64,000 nt of DNA from positions 62,001-126,000 of the forward strand of contig JBDWQJ010000006.1 in assembly GCA_039986595.1 (NCBI GenBank), given 5' to 3'. A program made the position numbers and the translations under genes. The number at the start of each line of letters is the position of its first letter. The stretch's first letter is position 1. Of the stretch, positions 43,462 through 52,297 are shown piece after piece. Below the pieces are notes generated by a model. That model ran no database searches, was not told where the DNA came from, and saw only the letters and a program-made list of their open reading frames with translations. Origin of the DNA: Lentilitoribacter sp039986595. Its GTDB lineage: Bacteria; Pseudomonadota; Alphaproteobacteria; Rhizobiales; Rhizobiaceae.

Positions 43462-43479
43462 TGCAGGAAGCGTGCCAGT
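43462..43479 (-). promoter_or_regulatory. sigma-54 promoter of the nitrate operon
   Basis: The minus strand reads CTGGCACGCTTCCTGCAT, with GG and GC separated by exactly ten bases and the TGGCACG element intact, as in -24/-12 promoters. Transcription would start near 43451, right at the first leader hairpin. This implies control by RpoN and NtrC in addition to NasT. Confidence 0.82.
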
Positions 43480-43574
43480 TTGAAAATAAAAATTTTAATC
43501 GTTTGTTTTCAGCATGTTAAGCAAATTAACTTTTCTTGACCATTTGGTAAACTTTAATATTTGATCGGAAAATA

Positions 43575-43599
43575 TGCACAATTGAATAATTTTTGTGCA
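43575..43599. promoter_or_regulatory. inverted repeat upstream of the sigma-54 promoter (possible enhancer)
   Basis: TGCACAA (43575-43581) and TTGTGCA (43593-43599) form a perfect seven-base inverted repeat, about 110-130 bases upstream of the predicted start, where enhancer-binding proteins act. The GTGCA/TGCAC cores resemble NtrC half sites, though the 11-base spacer is longer than in classical NtrC sites. Confidence 0.45.
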
Positions 43600-43610
43600 A
43601 TGCAAAATAA

Positions 43611-44831
43611 TTAGTCGAAAGACTGCCCACTAATGTATTTATCGATTTGATCAGGATCAAAAACGTTATCATCGAAAAATCCATCAGGACCTAAATATAA
43701 AGTATTTGACGCAGCACCAACTGCAGTTCTGGTTTTCAATGCGCCTTCAACCTTAGAATTGCCAGATGGAATAATGGCATCTGTTGATTTAAGTGCAGCA
43801 CGATAAATATCAGGTCTAAAACTAGACCGCGCAATCTCCACATTTTCTGCAGAATGCTCAAGATGACCCCAACGTACCATTTGGCTATAAAGCCACAAAG
43901 CATGACTTTGCCAAGGAAAGGTTGCTGCATTCTCGTAGAACTCTAAGAATGGCAACTTATCATCAGCATCAATAGAAACAGATGAAGAAAGCGATCCGTT
44001 TAGTGCACCTAAAACGAGATCTACTGACATATTCAAATATGGCTCAGTTGATAAAATTTTCGCAAGCTTTTCAAAATTCTGTTTTGTTGAACACCATCTT
44101 GCGGCTTTGAACAAAGCAACAAGAAGCGCTTGCAACGCATCCTGATTCTTATCGGCCCAATCAGATTGCACCGTTAACACTTTCTCAGGGCTGGATGCCC
44201 ATATTGCAGTTTTGGTGGTGATGACTTTACCAAAACTTTTCGAAATAGCCATACTATTCCAAGGTTCCCCAACACAAAAACCATCAATCTGCCCCGCATT
44301 TAATGCATCAGCCATTAGCAATGGTGGAATGATTTTGATTTGAACATCTTGATCTGGTGAAATCCCCATCGAGGACAACCAATAGCGAAGCTCAAAATTG
44401 TGCGCTGAGAATGGATGAACAACACCAAGGTTTAATTTTCGGCCACCGTTTTGTTGCAAATCCATAACGACTTTATGAAAGAACCCGCCTGCGATAGCGG
44501 CATCGAATTGACCATCATATCCAAGCGCACACATTTTTTCATAAATATCATAGCTAACCGTAACCGCATTGCCGCCCATCCCCAAAGCCATTGGTGCAAT
44601 AAGCGGGGTGGCAAAGGGGGTCAGCCCAAGATTTGATGCTATCGGCATTGGTGCAAGGCAATGTGCGACCTCAAATTGCCCAACTGCCAATCGGTCTCGG
44701 ATATTTGCCCATGATGTTTCGCGTAAAAGATTAAGTGCGATCCCCTGCTCTTCTGCAAACCCCATTTCTTTTGCGATGATGAGTATTGCCGCATCTGTCA
44801 GAGGTAAAAAGCCAGAGTTAATTTCGATCAT
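43611..44831 (-). CDS. nasS: nitrate sensor NasS (cytoplasmic NrtA-like protein)
   Basis: This 406-residue protein is homologous to NrtA (LPLTDAAILIIAKEMGFAEEQG, GQFEVAHCLAPMPIAS, AHNFELRYWLSSMG, GFCVGEPWNSMAI) but has no signal peptide and so stays in the cytoplasm. In Azotobacter and Paracoccus NasS binds NasT without nitrate and releases it when nitrate or nitrite binds. Its start overlaps nasT by four bases (ATGA), the standard nasT-nasS arrangement. It lies directly upstream of the structural operon. Confidence 0.9.
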   Translation of the reverse strand: MIEINSGFLPLTDAAILIIAKEMGFAEEQGIALNLLRETSWANIRDRLAVGQFEVAHCLAPMPIASNLGLTPFATPLIAPMALGMGGNAVTVSYDIYEKMCALGYDGQFDAAIAGGFFHKVVMDLQQNGGRKLNLGVVHPFSAHNFELRYWLSSMGISPDQDVQIKIIPPLLMADALNAGQIDGFCVGEPWNSMAISKSFGKVITTKTAIWASSPEKVLTVQSDWADKNQDALQALLVALFKAARWCSTKQNFEKLAKILSTEPYLNMSVDLVLGALNGSLSSSVSIDADDKLPFLEFYENAATFPWQSHALWLYSQMVRWGHLEHSAENVEIARSSFRPDIYRAALKSTDAIIPSGNSKVEGALKTRTAVGAASNTLYLGPDGFFDDNVFDPDQIDKYISGQSFD

Positions 44832-45427
44832 GATTGTCCCCCGTCAAGCAAGTTTGCTGACAGAACAAGACTTTCAGCAACTTCAACTATTTTACGGTTT
44901 TGGTTCATCGCGGTTTTTCGCAACAATTTATATGCTTCATCTTCACTCACCGCACGCGATGTCATGATCAATCGTTTTGCTTGGTCAATCACGTTGCGGT
45001 TTTCTAGTGCGGATTTTGCTTCTTCTAATTCTCGTTCAAGTTTTGAAAATGCATTAAAACGGCTCACCGCCATGTCTAAAATGGCTTTAACGCGATCTTG
45101 CCGAAGGCCATCAATCACATAAGCCGATACCCCGGCATCAATGGCAGACTGCATCATCTCATTATCAGATTTATCAACAAACATTGCCACTGGGCGTTTG
45201 ACCGCACGAGACAGCTGCAGCGCATCTTCCAGCATATCTCGATTTGGATTTTGCAAGTCTATGACCACAACATCAGGCGCAATCGCGGCAATCTTTGCTA
45301 CAACTCCGGACATATCATTGATGATGGTAACATGTTCATGACCTGCAGATTTTAACCCAGCTTCGATAATTGAAGCACGGGCTGCATTTTCATCAACAAT
45401 GACAACGGAAGGCATAGACGAGGACAT
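44828..45427 (-). CDS. nasT: ANTAR-domain antiterminator NasT
   Basis: This is about 199 residues from ATG 45427: a receiver-like domain (VVIVDENAARASII with D12; D57 in VVVIDLQNPNRD) and a C-terminal coiled coil plus ANTAR RNA-binding domain (NVIDQAKRLIMTSRAVSEDEAYKLLRKTAM, in residues 145-175). It binds tandem hairpins in leader RNA to prevent termination. The frame is open upstream to 45511 and other starts (45439, 45415) are possible because no ribosome site stands out. The leader before nrtA holds a suitable target. Confidence 0.92.
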   Translation of the reverse strand: MSSSMPSVVIVDENAARASIIEAGLKSAGHEHVTIINDMSGVVAKIAAIAPDVVVIDLQNPNRDMLEDALQLSRAVKRPVAMFVDKSDNEMMQSAIDAGVSAYVIDGLRQDRVKAILDMAVSRFNAFSKLERELEEAKSALENRNVIDQAKRLIMTSRAVSEDEAYKLLRKTAMNQNRKIVEVAESLVLSANLLDGGQS

Positions 45428-45538
45428 GTCACTAATCATGTCTGATTTTAATTTATATTGCAACGCACAATAAATACTTTTTGAGCCGAATGGTAAACAA
45501 CCAGAAATCAATCCTTATGCCGCACTCGCAATTTTTGG

Positions 45539-46849
45539 TTAGTCCAATGCTAGTCCGCTCGGAACAGATAGAGGAATCCCAAACGGCAATTCATCGACTG
45601 TTTTGCCTGTTAACGCCTTCATAAACGCCACAAGGTTGTCGATCTCAGCATCACTTAGTGCAATTGGTTTTGTATCACGCACACTTGCTTGTCGAGCCAT
45701 TTCGCGACTGTCTTCTTGTATGGCAAAATCGACCGCTTCAATCCAAGGTGCATCCGGCAAATTAACAAGTTCGCGGCTCCAAATTGGTTGTGTTTCAACA
45801 TGCGCCCTGATGATACCCTCAAGGGTCGGATAGGCGCCATTGTGCCCATAAGGGGCAGTCAATTCAACATTGCGTAACATTGGTGTTCTGAAACGATAAG
45901 CATCTTCAAGCAGGTCTGATTTGCCCATACGCCCGACATCGCGCGGGATCGGATCAAACCGCCTTGTGCGCCCTGGGCCAAATGCCGGTAATTGAAGCGC
46001 ATGGAATTTTTGATCGCTTAAAAGCGGACCAGAGTGACACAATGAACAATTCGCCTTACCAAAGAACAAATCCATACCTTTGTTTTGTTCATCTGTTAGA
46101 GCTGCTGCATCGCCATTTAAATATGCATCATATGGACTATCAAAACTCTGCCATTCAAGTCCCATAAATGCAGCTAGGGCATTGGCGATATGAACAATGG
46201 TAACATCTTCTGAACTTTGAATGTCATCAAACGCCTCAACGAAAGCATCACCATATTCAGGGATAACACGCACCCGTTTTGCTAAGATTGGCCAAGCCGC
46301 ATCAATTCGGTCATGAACAGCTCCAGCAATTTCATTCTCTTTGGGATTTCCAGACATCTCAAATTGCGCAACTAGCGGAAAAACCGCTTGCGCTGCTAGC
46401 AGGGAATTAAACCCTGTTGGCAACCATTCTTCTGCTGGGCTATCGAACTCATTTCCATACCGATCGCTAATGCTCAATCGACCATCATGAAACATCGTAT
46501 GAAGTGACTTTGCTCCCAAATTCCAAAGCGCAGGTGCATTTCGCGGGATCCGTTTTTTAATGCGACCATCCCCCTCACCTGCAACACGTTTTGGCCCTAA
46601 ACCAAAGCCGCCTTCGCCAACACCGAGAGGCAGTCCATCGCCGGTACCAAAATCAGGATGATGGCAGGTTGAACAGGCAATATTTTTATTCCCAGATAAT
46701 ATCCGGTCATAAAACAAAAGTTGGCCAATCTCGGCTTGCTGCTGATCAAATTTTATGAAATCTTGTGATCCAAGTTGAGCAGGATTTTCCGCATGAGCAG
46801 GAAGTGTCAAGCTCGCCATTAAAATTGACAGGAGTGCAAATTGTTTAAT
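45539..46849 (-). CDS. dihaem cytochrome c peroxidase/MauG-like protein
   Basis: This periplasmic protein of about 436 residues has two haem c motifs: ACSTCHHPDFG (about residue 59) and NCSLCHSGPL. MauG/CCP family segments lie between them (RNAPALWNLG, FHDGRLS) and near the end (FRTPMLRNVELTAPYGHNG). It would reduce peroxide or perform protein oxidation. The start is uncertain. ATG 46819 leaves too short a signal (MASLTLPAHA), whereas the frame upstream encodes a proper signal peptide beginning at ATT 46849 or TTG 46897. I give 46849. The 5' end therefore overlaps the divergent Sel1 gene. The frame extends to 47284, but that extension is antisense and not credible. Confidence 0.82.
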   Translation of the reverse strand: MKQFALLSILMASLTLPAHAENPAQLGSQDFIKFDQQQAEIGQLLFYDRILSGNKNIACSTCHHPDFGTGDGLPLGVGEGGFGLGPKRVAGEGDGRIKKRIPRNAPALWNLGAKSLHTMFHDGRLSISDRYGNEFDSPAEEWLPTGFNSLLAAQAVFPLVAQFEMSGNPKENEIAGAVHDRIDAAWPILAKRVRVIPEYGDAFVEAFDDIQSSEDVTIVHIANALAAFMGLEWQSFDSPYDAYLNGDAAALTDEQNKGMDLFFGKANCSLCHSGPLLSDQKFHALQLPAFGPGRTRRFDPIPRDVGRMGKSDLLEDAYRFRTPMLRNVELTAPYGHNGAYPTLEGIIRAHVETQPIWSRELVNLPDAPWIEAVDFAIQEDSREMARQASVRDTKPIALSDAEIDNLVAFMKALTGKTVDELPFGIPLSVPSGLALD

Positions 46850-47329
46850 CGTAAAATTGCCAGTTTTATACTTGCGTCCACTCTGTTCAGTGCCCAACCA
46901 ACTTTCGCTGGTTTGGAAGAAGGTCGCGATTTTATGGAGGCCAATGATTTTAAGGCCGCGATGCAAGAATTTCTGCCATTGGCACGTTCTGGAAATGCCG
47001 ACGCGGAGGAATTGATTGGCGTTATGTACGCGCTCGGTCTTGGTGTTGAACGCGATGATGAACGCGCGTTTGAATGGTATTTGCGCTCTTCGCTTAAAGG
47101 TCATCCCGGTGCGCAAAGTGGTATCGGCTGGTATTACGAAGTGGGTCGCGGAATGCCCGCGCCCGATCTTGTACGCGCCTACACATGGTATGTTCTGTCC
47201 GCAATCGGAGGCGACCCCGACGCTGCGATCTCGCAGGAAGAGGTTGTGAAGAAAATGACCAAAGAGCAAATTGATAAAGCGCATATTTTAATCGATGACT
47301 ATAAAAGTTGGTTATATCCGTTCAGGTAA
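46841..47329 (+). CDS. exported Sel1-repeat (TPR-like) protein
   Basis: This 162-residue protein has a signal peptide (ASFILASTLFSAQPTFA, cleavage near residue 23) and two or three Sel1-like helical repeats (ADAEELIGVMYALGLGVERD, then GAQSGIGWYYEVGRGMPAP and a third AYTWYVLSAIGGDPDA). Sel1 repeats mediate protein-protein contacts; a periplasmic scaffold role is inferred. The start is TTG 46841 with AGGAG about six bases upstream. It is divergent from, and overlaps, the dihaem peroxidase start. Confidence 0.85.
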   Translation: MFNRKIASFILASTLFSAQPTFAGLEEGRDFMEANDFKAAMQEFLPLARSGNADAEELIGVMYALGLGVERDDERAFEWYLRSSLKGHPGAQSGIGWYYEVGRGMPAPDLVRAYTWYVLSAIGGDPDAAISQEEVVKKMTKEQIDKAHILIDDYKSWLYPFR

Positions 47330-47403
47330 ACTTACCATAACATTTCTGCGTAAAGTGTCTATTTTATCTCTTGGCATAACCGAACGTAAATTCATTCTCA
47401 TAT

Positions 47404-47436
47404 TATAAAAAAAGCCCCGCGAATGTCGCGAGGCTT
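47404..47436 (-). terminator. terminator of the monooxygenase-TRAP operon
   Basis: AAGCCCCGCGA and TCGCGAGGCTT (47412-47436) form a strong hairpin with one mismatch, and the A-run before it (47407-47413) gives a T-run on the minus strand. It lies 21 bases after the dctP stop. Confidence 0.88.
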
Positions 47437-47456
47437 CAATCAAGCTAGAAAAAAAT

Positions 47457-48524
47457 CTAGTTTAGATCTTTCATATTTGCTGCTTTAATATCAGCTTCAG
47501 CTTCTGCAACTGCATCAGTAAGCGCAGTGAACACTTCTTCACCACCTTTGATGTTTGTTTTAAACCAGTCATAAACCGGTGAAGCTTCTTCTTTAAACGC
47601 CGCTTTTTCAGCTGGTGTTGGCACATAAAGATCACCACCACCTGCTACGAATGCTTCGTACGCTGCAATTGACTTACGCTTCGGAGACGCAAACGTTGCT
47701 TGTTGAAGTGCTGAGAAGCCATCAACAACAACCTGGCGAAGATCTTCTGGCATTGACATGAACTTGTCATTACCCATCCACCAAAGAGCACCCATGTAAG
47801 CGTGACCGTCAAGTGTCACATACTGAAGGCCAGCATCTGGGAATTTCATACCCATGATGTCTGTGATACCGTTTTTAGAACCTTCAACAACACCAGTTTG
47901 GAATGATGTAAATAGCTCAGGCCACGGGATCGGTGTTGGTGCAGCACCTAATGCTTTAACCAACTCTTGTGGTAGATCAGCAACAACTGTACGGATCTTT
48001 AAACCTTCCATGTCAGATGGGTTTTGCACACGACGTTTTGTGTTTGCAAAGTTACGCCAGCCGCCTGTGTTACCCACAGTCATAAGACGAATTTTATCAC
48101 CTGAATCTGCCAATGCCATGTCACGAACTTTACGTGTGAAATCGCCTTGAAGAACAGCTTCTGCAACACGATCACTTGCCATTAGATATGGTAGATCAAG
48201 AACCTGCACATATGGGAACGCACCCGCTGCACCACCTGATGTTGAGATGTACACGTCAATTGTGCCATCAGCTACACCTTGAAGACATTCAGCACCTTTT
48301 GAACAAAGCTGCGTACCGATGAATAGCTCAACGGCAACTTTACCATTTGATGCGGCTTCAACATAGTTTTTGAAAACAACGAGACCATCATAATCTTCGT
48401 CATTCTCGTTTGAATTGGCTGTTGCGCGGATAGTGAAATCAGCAGCGAAAGCTGTAACTGCACTACTCGTCAAAAGACCAAGACCAAGCGCAGCTGCGCC
48501 TAATGTATTGATGAGTTTGTTCAT
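47457..48524 (-). CDS. TRAP transporter substrate-binding protein (DctP family)
   Basis: This is about 355 residues. GGAGG lies seven bases before ATG 48524, so I rejected the in-frame start at 48551. There is a signal peptide (LGAAALGLGLLTSSAVTAFA-AD) and the DctP core with ligand arginine (MEGLKIRTVVADLPQ) and hinge region LFTSFQTGVVEGSKNGITDI. It is the last gene of the leftward operon that begins with the flavin monooxygenase, and presumably binds the substrate of that pathway. Sequence alone does not separate carboxylate from sulfonate ligands. Confidence 0.92.
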   Translation of the reverse strand: MNKLINTLGAAALGLGLLTSSAVTAFAADFTIRATANSNENDEDYDGLVVFKNYVEAASNGKVAVELFIGTQLCSKGAECLQGVADGTIDVYISTSGGAAGAFPYVQVLDLPYLMASDRVAEAVLQGDFTRKVRDMALADSGDKIRLMTVGNTGGWRNFANTKRRVQNPSDMEGLKIRTVVADLPQELVKALGAAPTPIPWPELFTSFQTGVVEGSKNGITDIMGMKFPDAGLQYVTLDGHAYMGALWWMGNDKFMSMPEDLRQVVVDGFSALQQATFASPKRKSIAAYEAFVAGGGDLYVPTPAEKAAFKEEASPVYDWFKTNIKGGEEVFTALTDAVAEAEADIKAANMKDLN

Positions 48525-48540
48525 ACTTTTCCTCCATTTG

Positions 48541-48557
48541 TGAGCCACCATGGCTCA
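48541..48557. repeat. hairpin before dctP
   Basis: TGAGCCA-CCA-TGGCTCA is a perfect seven-base stem with a three-base loop, located between the large permease stop and the dctP ribosome site. With no T-run it is more likely an mRNA processing or stabilising element that lets the binding protein be made in excess. Confidence 0.5.
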
Positions 48558-48612
48558 TTATTATTCAAATTATTATAGCCCCATTGTGACAGGGATATAG
48601 TTTTTAAGAAAC

Positions 48613-50139
48613 TTAAAAGATGGCTCCTAAAAGCGGCCCCATTAAGTCTGCATCTTTTACAAATCCCAACCATTTGGGAATACCCAAAGAAATGATTGGG
48701 AAATAAGTGATCAAGAAGATCACAAATACTTCAACCGCTAAGAACGGCAAGATCGCACGCGATATTGCCTCAACCTTCACACCCGACACCGATGATGCAA
48801 CAAACAGCACCAGCCCCATGGGCGGTGTTGCCAAACCAACCGTTAAGTTAACAGACATGATCATAGCAAAATGCACAGGGTGAATACCCATATTAATGAA
48901 GATTGGTGCTAGAATTGGACCCAAGATAATAATCGCAGGCCCTGCATCCAAAAACATCCCGACAATGAACAACAAGATGTTGATCAAAAGCAGTAAGAAC
49001 AATGGATCGCTCGTGATTGAAACAATGAAGACAGCCAAATCTTCAGCCGCGTGCGACAAGCTCACCACAGTTTTAAACGCCATGGCCGCACCAACGAGCA
49101 ATAACACAACACCAGAAGTAGTCGCTGAACGAATGAGAACCCCAGGGACTTCGCTAAGCTTCAATGTGCGCAACACGATCAAACCCAGGAAGGCTGCATA
49201 AGCAACGGCAAGAGCCGATGCTTCTGTTGGTGTTGCAACACCACCCAAAATACCACCCAAAATGATTACTGGCGTGAGCAATGGCAATACGGCACGTTTT
49301 GAAACAATGCGGAAATTTTCAGACATCAAGCGACGCTGGATTTGAATAATTACTTCGCCAATTGCCAACGCGATAGCAAATGCAAGAGCAATTTGACCAC
49401 CTGTCATTTCATCTGCAAATCCACCAAGACTTGTGACAAGCGGATAAAGCACAGCAGCAAGCATCAATCTTAGCAAAATACGTGCAGCCAAGTTTTCACC
49501 TGGTGAAATCGTCACATTGTTCAACACAACGCGCTTTGCCGGTGGATACTCATATTTGTTAGCCATAAGACGTGTAACAATCATCAAGCCCAAGCCAACA
49601 AGAATGCCAGGAATAATGCCGCCAGCAAAGAGCGCAGCGACAGAAACTTCCATCACATAAGCATAAATGATCATAATGCCTGATGGTGGAATGATCGGAC
49701 CAATCACAGATGATGCTGCAGTGATCGCAGCAGAGAACTTACGTGTGTAACCCTCTTTTTCCATCGCTGGGATCAACATAGACCCTAAAGCAGAAGTATC
49801 AGCAACCGCAGAACCTGACATCCCGGCAAACAGCATTGATGACAAGATATTCACCTGCGCTAAGCCACCACGAACAGAACCGATGATCGCCTGACAAAAA
49901 CTTACCAAACGTTCGGTAATACCGCCACGGTTCATCAATTCACCAGCGAGCATAAAGAATGGGATCGCAAGCAATACACCATTATCAATACCGTTGAAGA
50001 TATTGCGATACATCAGCGCAACATCACGCTCCTGACCATTAAAATACAACAATAACCCGGGTGCTGCCAACATCGCAAAAAACACCGGCACGCCAAACAT
50101 TAAGAAGACTAAAAAGAGAGGTAGAAAAAGTGCTAACAT
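48613..50139 (-). CDS. TRAP transporter large permease (DctM)
   Basis: This 508-residue polytopic membrane protein begins with LFLPLFLVFLMFGVPVFFAML. It contains AIPFFMLAGELMNRGGITERL, SAVADTSALGSMLIPAMEKEGY, ASSVIGPIIPPSGIMIIYA and the second repeat GMFLDAGPAIIILGPILAPI. These are the family transport motifs. It works with the DctQ and DctP proteins encoded on either side. DctQ's stop lies two bases upstream of this start, so translation is coupled. Confidence 0.94.
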   Translation of the reverse strand: MLALFLPLFLVFLMFGVPVFFAMLAAPGLLLYFNGQERDVALMYRNIFNGIDNGVLLAIPFFMLAGELMNRGGITERLVSFCQAIIGSVRGGLAQVNILSSMLFAGMSGSAVADTSALGSMLIPAMEKEGYTRKFSAAITAASSVIGPIIPPSGIMIIYAYVMEVSVAALFAGGIIPGILVGLGLMIVTRLMANKYEYPPAKRVVLNNVTISPGENLAARILLRLMLAAVLYPLVTSLGGFADEMTGGQIALAFAIALAIGEVIIQIQRRLMSENFRIVSKRAVLPLLTPVIILGGILGGVATPTEASALAVAYAAFLGLIVLRTLKLSEVPGVLIRSATTSGVVLLLVGAAMAFKTVVSLSHAAEDLAVFIVSITSDPLFLLLLINILLFIVGMFLDAGPAIIILGPILAPIFINMGIHPVHFAMIMSVNLTVGLATPPMGLVLFVASSVSGVKVEAISRAILPFLAVEVFVIFLITYFPIISLGIPKWLGFVKDADLMGPLLGAIF

Positions 50140-50141
50140 GA

Positions 50142-50744
50142 TTAATCTCCCACCATAACTGCTGGCGTTTCAAGCGATGGGAACTCTTCTTCCGACCAGA
50201 TGAATTGCGCGATTTGACGAAGAATAAGTTCAGCTGAAACTATCAACATAATGACGAGTAATACCGACATCGCAAGATAGATATATGCAGTTTTAAACTC
50301 AATGCTGGTGCCCAAAAGCTGGTTGATCCCGCTATCCTGCAGCAAACGATTTAGACCAGATGAATCAAATAGCAATGGCGCAGAAAAATGTGCCCAGGCA
50401 TGTGAAAGCATGATTGCAATAACCAGTGTTGCCAAAAGCAAGATGGAGAACATCAGTAAAGCACGAATTTTTTTCGGCATCATGTCAGGTACCATCTCAA
50501 TGGCAACAAAGCCTGCATATCGATAAGCTGAAGGGGCAACAAATGCCATCATCCAGATCATCAAAGCGCGCGCAGCCTCTTCCGGCCATGGCAGCGCGTT
50601 ATTGAGCGCATAACGGTAGAAAATCTGCAGAAGGATACAAAACACCATCAAAACCATTGCCACACAAGCAAGACTTCGACCGAAGCTTAAAAGCTTATTA
50701 TTGAACCCGCCAATAATCGCTAGTAACGTTGAAATTGTATTCAA
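50142..50744 (-). CDS. TRAP transporter small permease (DctQ)
   Basis: This 200-residue protein has four hydrophobic segments and the DctQ signature ILLQIFYRYALNNALPWPEEAARALMIWMM (about residues 40-70, quoted in part). It bridges binder and large permease. It follows the flavin reductase gene by 47 bases in the same operon. Confidence 0.9.
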   Translation of the reverse strand: MNTISTLLAIIGGFNNKLLSFGRSLACVAMVLMVFCILLQIFYRYALNNALPWPEEAARALMIWMMAFVAPSAYRYAGFVAIEMVPDMMPKKIRALLMFSILLLATLVIAIMLSHAWAHFSAPLLFDSSGLNRLLQDSGINQLLGTSIEFKTAYIYLAMSVLLVIMLIVSAELILRQIAQFIWSEEEFPSLETPAVMVGD

Positions 50745-50791
50745 AATATCCTCCCCAGTTTATTTTGAAATTCAGAATTTATCAGAAAAGT

Positions 50792-51391
50792 CTATTTCAT
50801 CTCATCATCTGAAAAAGTTCCGAATTTTCCGGCATTAAAAATTAGCGGCTGACCAGCCCGTTGTGAAAAACGTTTCACGCGACCAATCAAAATTGAATGA
50901 TCACCCCCGTCGTGCACCGTTTCAATTTCGCATTCAAACCTTGCAAGTGCTCTTTTCGCAAGTGGGACTTTGCCAGAATTCATATCCCATTCCTGATCGT
51001 TAAAACTGTTTCCATTCTTGGCAAATGACATAGCAAGGTCAAGTTGATTTTTAGCCAAAATATGGATTGCATAATCTGAAGCATTGCGGAAAGCATCATA
51101 GCGTCCAGATTTTTTTGCGATCGACCAAAGCACTAATGCAGGGTCCAATGAAACAGAAGCAAACGAATTGACCGTCATCCCAATTGGGCCTTGTTCAGTC
51201 TTCGCTGTGATTAAAGTAACACCTGTTCCAAAACATCCCAAAGCATCGCGGAAAGCACGTTCAGTTTCAACGCTCGGCTTCACATTTTCAGTTTGCAGAA
51301 CATGCACATTATTCAATATCGATGGATCAATATCATGCGGTTGATCATGCATGTTTTCAGCACCTTGAGTTTCGATTTTTTGTACAAGCAT
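50792..51391 (-). CDS. flavin reductase (FMN reductase, two-component monooxygenase partner)
   Basis: This is about 199 residues from ATG 51391 (AAAGGG just upstream; an in-frame TTG at 51406 sits on that ribosome site). The flavin_reduct domain begins at about residue 43: ALGCFGTGVTLITAK, then GMTVNSFASVSLDPALVLWSIAKKSGRYDAF and the late HDGGDHSILIGRV. It supplies reduced FMN, made with NAD(P)H, to a flavin-dependent monooxygenase. The LLM monooxygenase two genes upstream is the obvious partner; this is the SmoA-like position in a sulfo-SMO pathway. Confidence 0.9.
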   Translation of the reverse strand: MLVQKIETQGAENMHDQPHDIDPSILNNVHVLQTENVKPSVETERAFRDALGCFGTGVTLITAKTEQGPIGMTVNSFASVSLDPALVLWSIAKKSGRYDAFRNASDYAIHILAKNQLDLAMSFAKNGNSFNDQEWDMNSGKVPLAKRALARFECEIETVHDGGDHSILIGRVKRFSQRAGQPLIFNAGKFGTFSDDEMK

Positions 51392-51406
51392 TATATGCCC
51401 TTTCAA

Positions 51407-52297
51407 CTAAGCCACTTCGCGACCCAAAGCTAGCGTATAAATTTGATACCAGGTTATACGATCCATTTTCACCTTCATCGCATCCGCAAGATTTGCAATT
51501 CGTGAAAGGTTATTTGTTCCCATGACAGGCAGGATTTTAGACGGGTGTGCCAATATCCATGCAATTGCAACAGCTGAACGATCCGTTCCCGCTTCAGAAG
51601 CAATTTTATCAAGAGCTTGTGTCAATTCATTATCAGCTGTCATTAACGAACCACCACCAAGCGGTGACCAAGCCATTAAGTGCTCACCATTCTTTTGGTG
51701 GAATGCAATATCGCCATTGGTCAATGCATCATGCGCGGTCACTGAAAATTCAACCTGATTGGTCACAAGCTTATTGCTCATGGCAGATTGTAATAACTCC
51801 CAGTCATATGGCTTAAAGTTTGAAACGCCAATGTTTCCGACTTTACCAGAAGCAACCAGTGCATCAAGCGCTGCACCTGTTTCATGGTGATCCATAAATG
51901 GGTCAGGTCTGTGAATAAGCAAAAGGTCGATGTGATCAATCGCCATATAAGACAATGACGCTTCAACTGAGCTGTTAATATGCGCGGGCGATGTGTCGTA
52001 GTATTTCACAGGCTTGTCAGAATACTTGCCAATTGGAGCAACAATATCGCATTTAGTGACAATTTCCATTTTACCACGAAGCGATGGATTAGCTTTTAAA
52101 GCTTCACCCAAAACGGCTTCTGCAACATAGCCACCATAAATATCAGCCTGATCGAATGTCGTAATACCTTGATCAAGACAGGCGTTAATTTTCGCATCAA
52201 CATGCGCAACTGAGGTATCAGTATCATCGGCGATGCGCCACATACCATAAACAATTCGGCTCATCTCAAGTGAGCTTGAAAGACTAACGCGTTCCAT
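51407..52297 (-). CDS. aldo/keto reductase (YdhF-like)
   Basis: This 296-residue (beta/alpha)8 NADPH-dependent reductase has the AKR tetrad D49 (TTFDQADIYGG), Y54, K82 (EIVTKCD) and H129 (LLLIHRPDPF). Overall it resembles E. coli YdhF. It lies between the monooxygenase and its flavin reductase, with a one-base TAATG overlap upstream, so it should act on the monooxygenase product. In sulfo-SMO pathways the equivalent enzyme (SmoB) reduces 6-oxo-glucose to glucose; a matching role here is inference. Confidence 0.9.
   Translation of the reverse strand: MERVSLSSSLEMSRIVYGMWRIADDTDTSVAHVDAKINACLDQGITTFDQADIYGGYVAEAVLGEALKANPSLRGKMEIVTKCDIVAPIGKYSDKPVKYYDTSPAHINSSVEASLSYMAIDHIDLLLIHRPDPFMDHHETGAALDALVASGKVGNIGVSNFKPYDWELLQSAMSNKLVTNQVEFSVTAHDALTNGDIAFHQKNGEHLMAWSPLGGGSLMTADNELTQALDKIASEAGTDRSAVAIAWILAHPSKILPVMGTNNLSRIANLADAMKVKMDRITWYQIYTLALGREVA

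Noticed and set aside
46850..47284. Upstream extension of the dihaem peroxidase frame
   Set aside because: The extra 145 residues are antisense to the well-supported Sel1 gene and would bury the signal peptide.
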